Made by a program: the position numbers and the translations under genes. Below, one piece after another: positions 6,948 through 7,008 of a stretch of 7,008 nucleotides of DNA. The stretch comes from Lentisphaeraceae bacterium (GTDB lineage Bacteria; Verrucomicrobiota; Kiritimatiellia; RFP12; UBA1067): NCBI GenBank assembly GCA_004551905.1, contig SFPL01000105.1, positions 1-7,008 of the forward strand, in the 5' to 3' direction. The notes beneath the pieces are model-generated. The model was given only the letters and a program-made list of their open reading frames with translations. It was not told where the DNA came from and made no database searches. The first letter of the stretch is position 1. Each line of letters begins with the position of its first letter.

Positions 6948-6977
6948 AGTATAGCAGTTTCGGATTGGGTTTGTAAA
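6948..6977 (-). promoter_or_regulatory. Second promoter-like pair upstream
   Basis: On the minus strand TTTACA (6977-6972) and TATACT (6953-6948) are 18 bp apart, and the -10 again has TG one base ahead (TGCTATACT). Transcription would start near 6941. If real, it gives either a fucI-operon mRNA with a leader of about 290 nt or a separate short RNA from the region 6780-6941. A 7-bp inverted repeat (AAAGCGG 6975-6981, CCGCTTT 6998-7004) overlaps its -35 and could be an operator. Confidence 0.4.
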
Positions 6978-7008
6978 GCGGGCTTCAGCGGGAGATTCCG
7001 CTTTGGGG

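Larger units (their letters stand above)
6756..7008 (-). other. Open frame of 84 codons running in from the window edge; identity unknown
   Basis: On the minus strand one frame is free of stops from 7008 to a TGA at 6758-6756, and that stop lies inside the -35 of the fucI promoter. The translation ends in FWKSTSRT and is rich in Cys, Trp, Thr and Arg. It resembles no family I recognise. Its codons lack the strong G/C third-position preference of the five genes, and the only ATG (6812) would give just 18 residues, preceded by GGGAGG about 4 bases upstream. It may be the 3' end of a gene beginning outside the window, a degraded gene, part of a repeat, or chance. This stretch also holds the second promoter candidate and the stem-loop. 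Confidence 0.25.

Overview
The window carries five protein genes, all on the minus strand. They look like one operon that enters from the right and is read toward position 1. In order of transcription they are L-fucose isomerase (fucI), a secreted phosphodiester glycosidase (NAGPA-like), the ITP/XTP pyrophosphatase RdgB/HAM1, a TrpB2-type tryptophan synthase beta chain, and a TonB-dependent outer-membrane receptor. The gaps are 8 bp, a 4-bp ATGA overlap, 29 bp and 9 bp. No gene is supported on the plus strand: the long plus-strand open frames are antisense shadows of GC-rich genes.

The organism is a Gram-negative bacterium, because it needs an outer membrane for a TonB-dependent receptor, and it has strongly G/C-ending codons. 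Fucose use together with a TrpB2 gene and a TonB receptor would suit a polysaccharide-degrading lineage such as the Verrucomicrobiota/Kiritimatiellota or Bacteroidota-like gut or sediment bacteria. That placement is a guess from overall appearance and there is no marker gene to fix it.

Region by region (plus-strand coordinates): 1-170 is non-coding 3' sequence with a perfect 14-bp GC-rich hairpin (likely terminator) and a small GGATT/AATCC inverted repeat. 171-1967 is the TonB receptor, 1977-3350 trpB2, 3380-3955 rdgB, 3952-4842 the phosphodiester glycosidase and 4851-6653 fucI. 6654-7008 is a leader and promoter region. It holds an excellent extended -10 promoter about 70 nt before fucI, a second promoter-like pair further out, a large imperfect stem-loop, and an unexplained frame that stays open to the window edge.

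How the genes work together is only partly clear. FucI isomerises L-fucose inside the cell, the receptor would import a ligand across the outer membrane, and the glycosidase would act on a glycosyl phosphodiester outside the cytoplasm. This hints at glycan scavenging. RdgB (nucleotide pool cleaning) and TrpB2 (indole or serine chemistry) do not belong to that theme, and no fuculokinase, fuculose-phosphate aldolase, transporter or trpA is present in the window. No strong candidate for a wholly new system was found. The odd operon make-up and the right-hand intergenic element are the parts most worth a second look.
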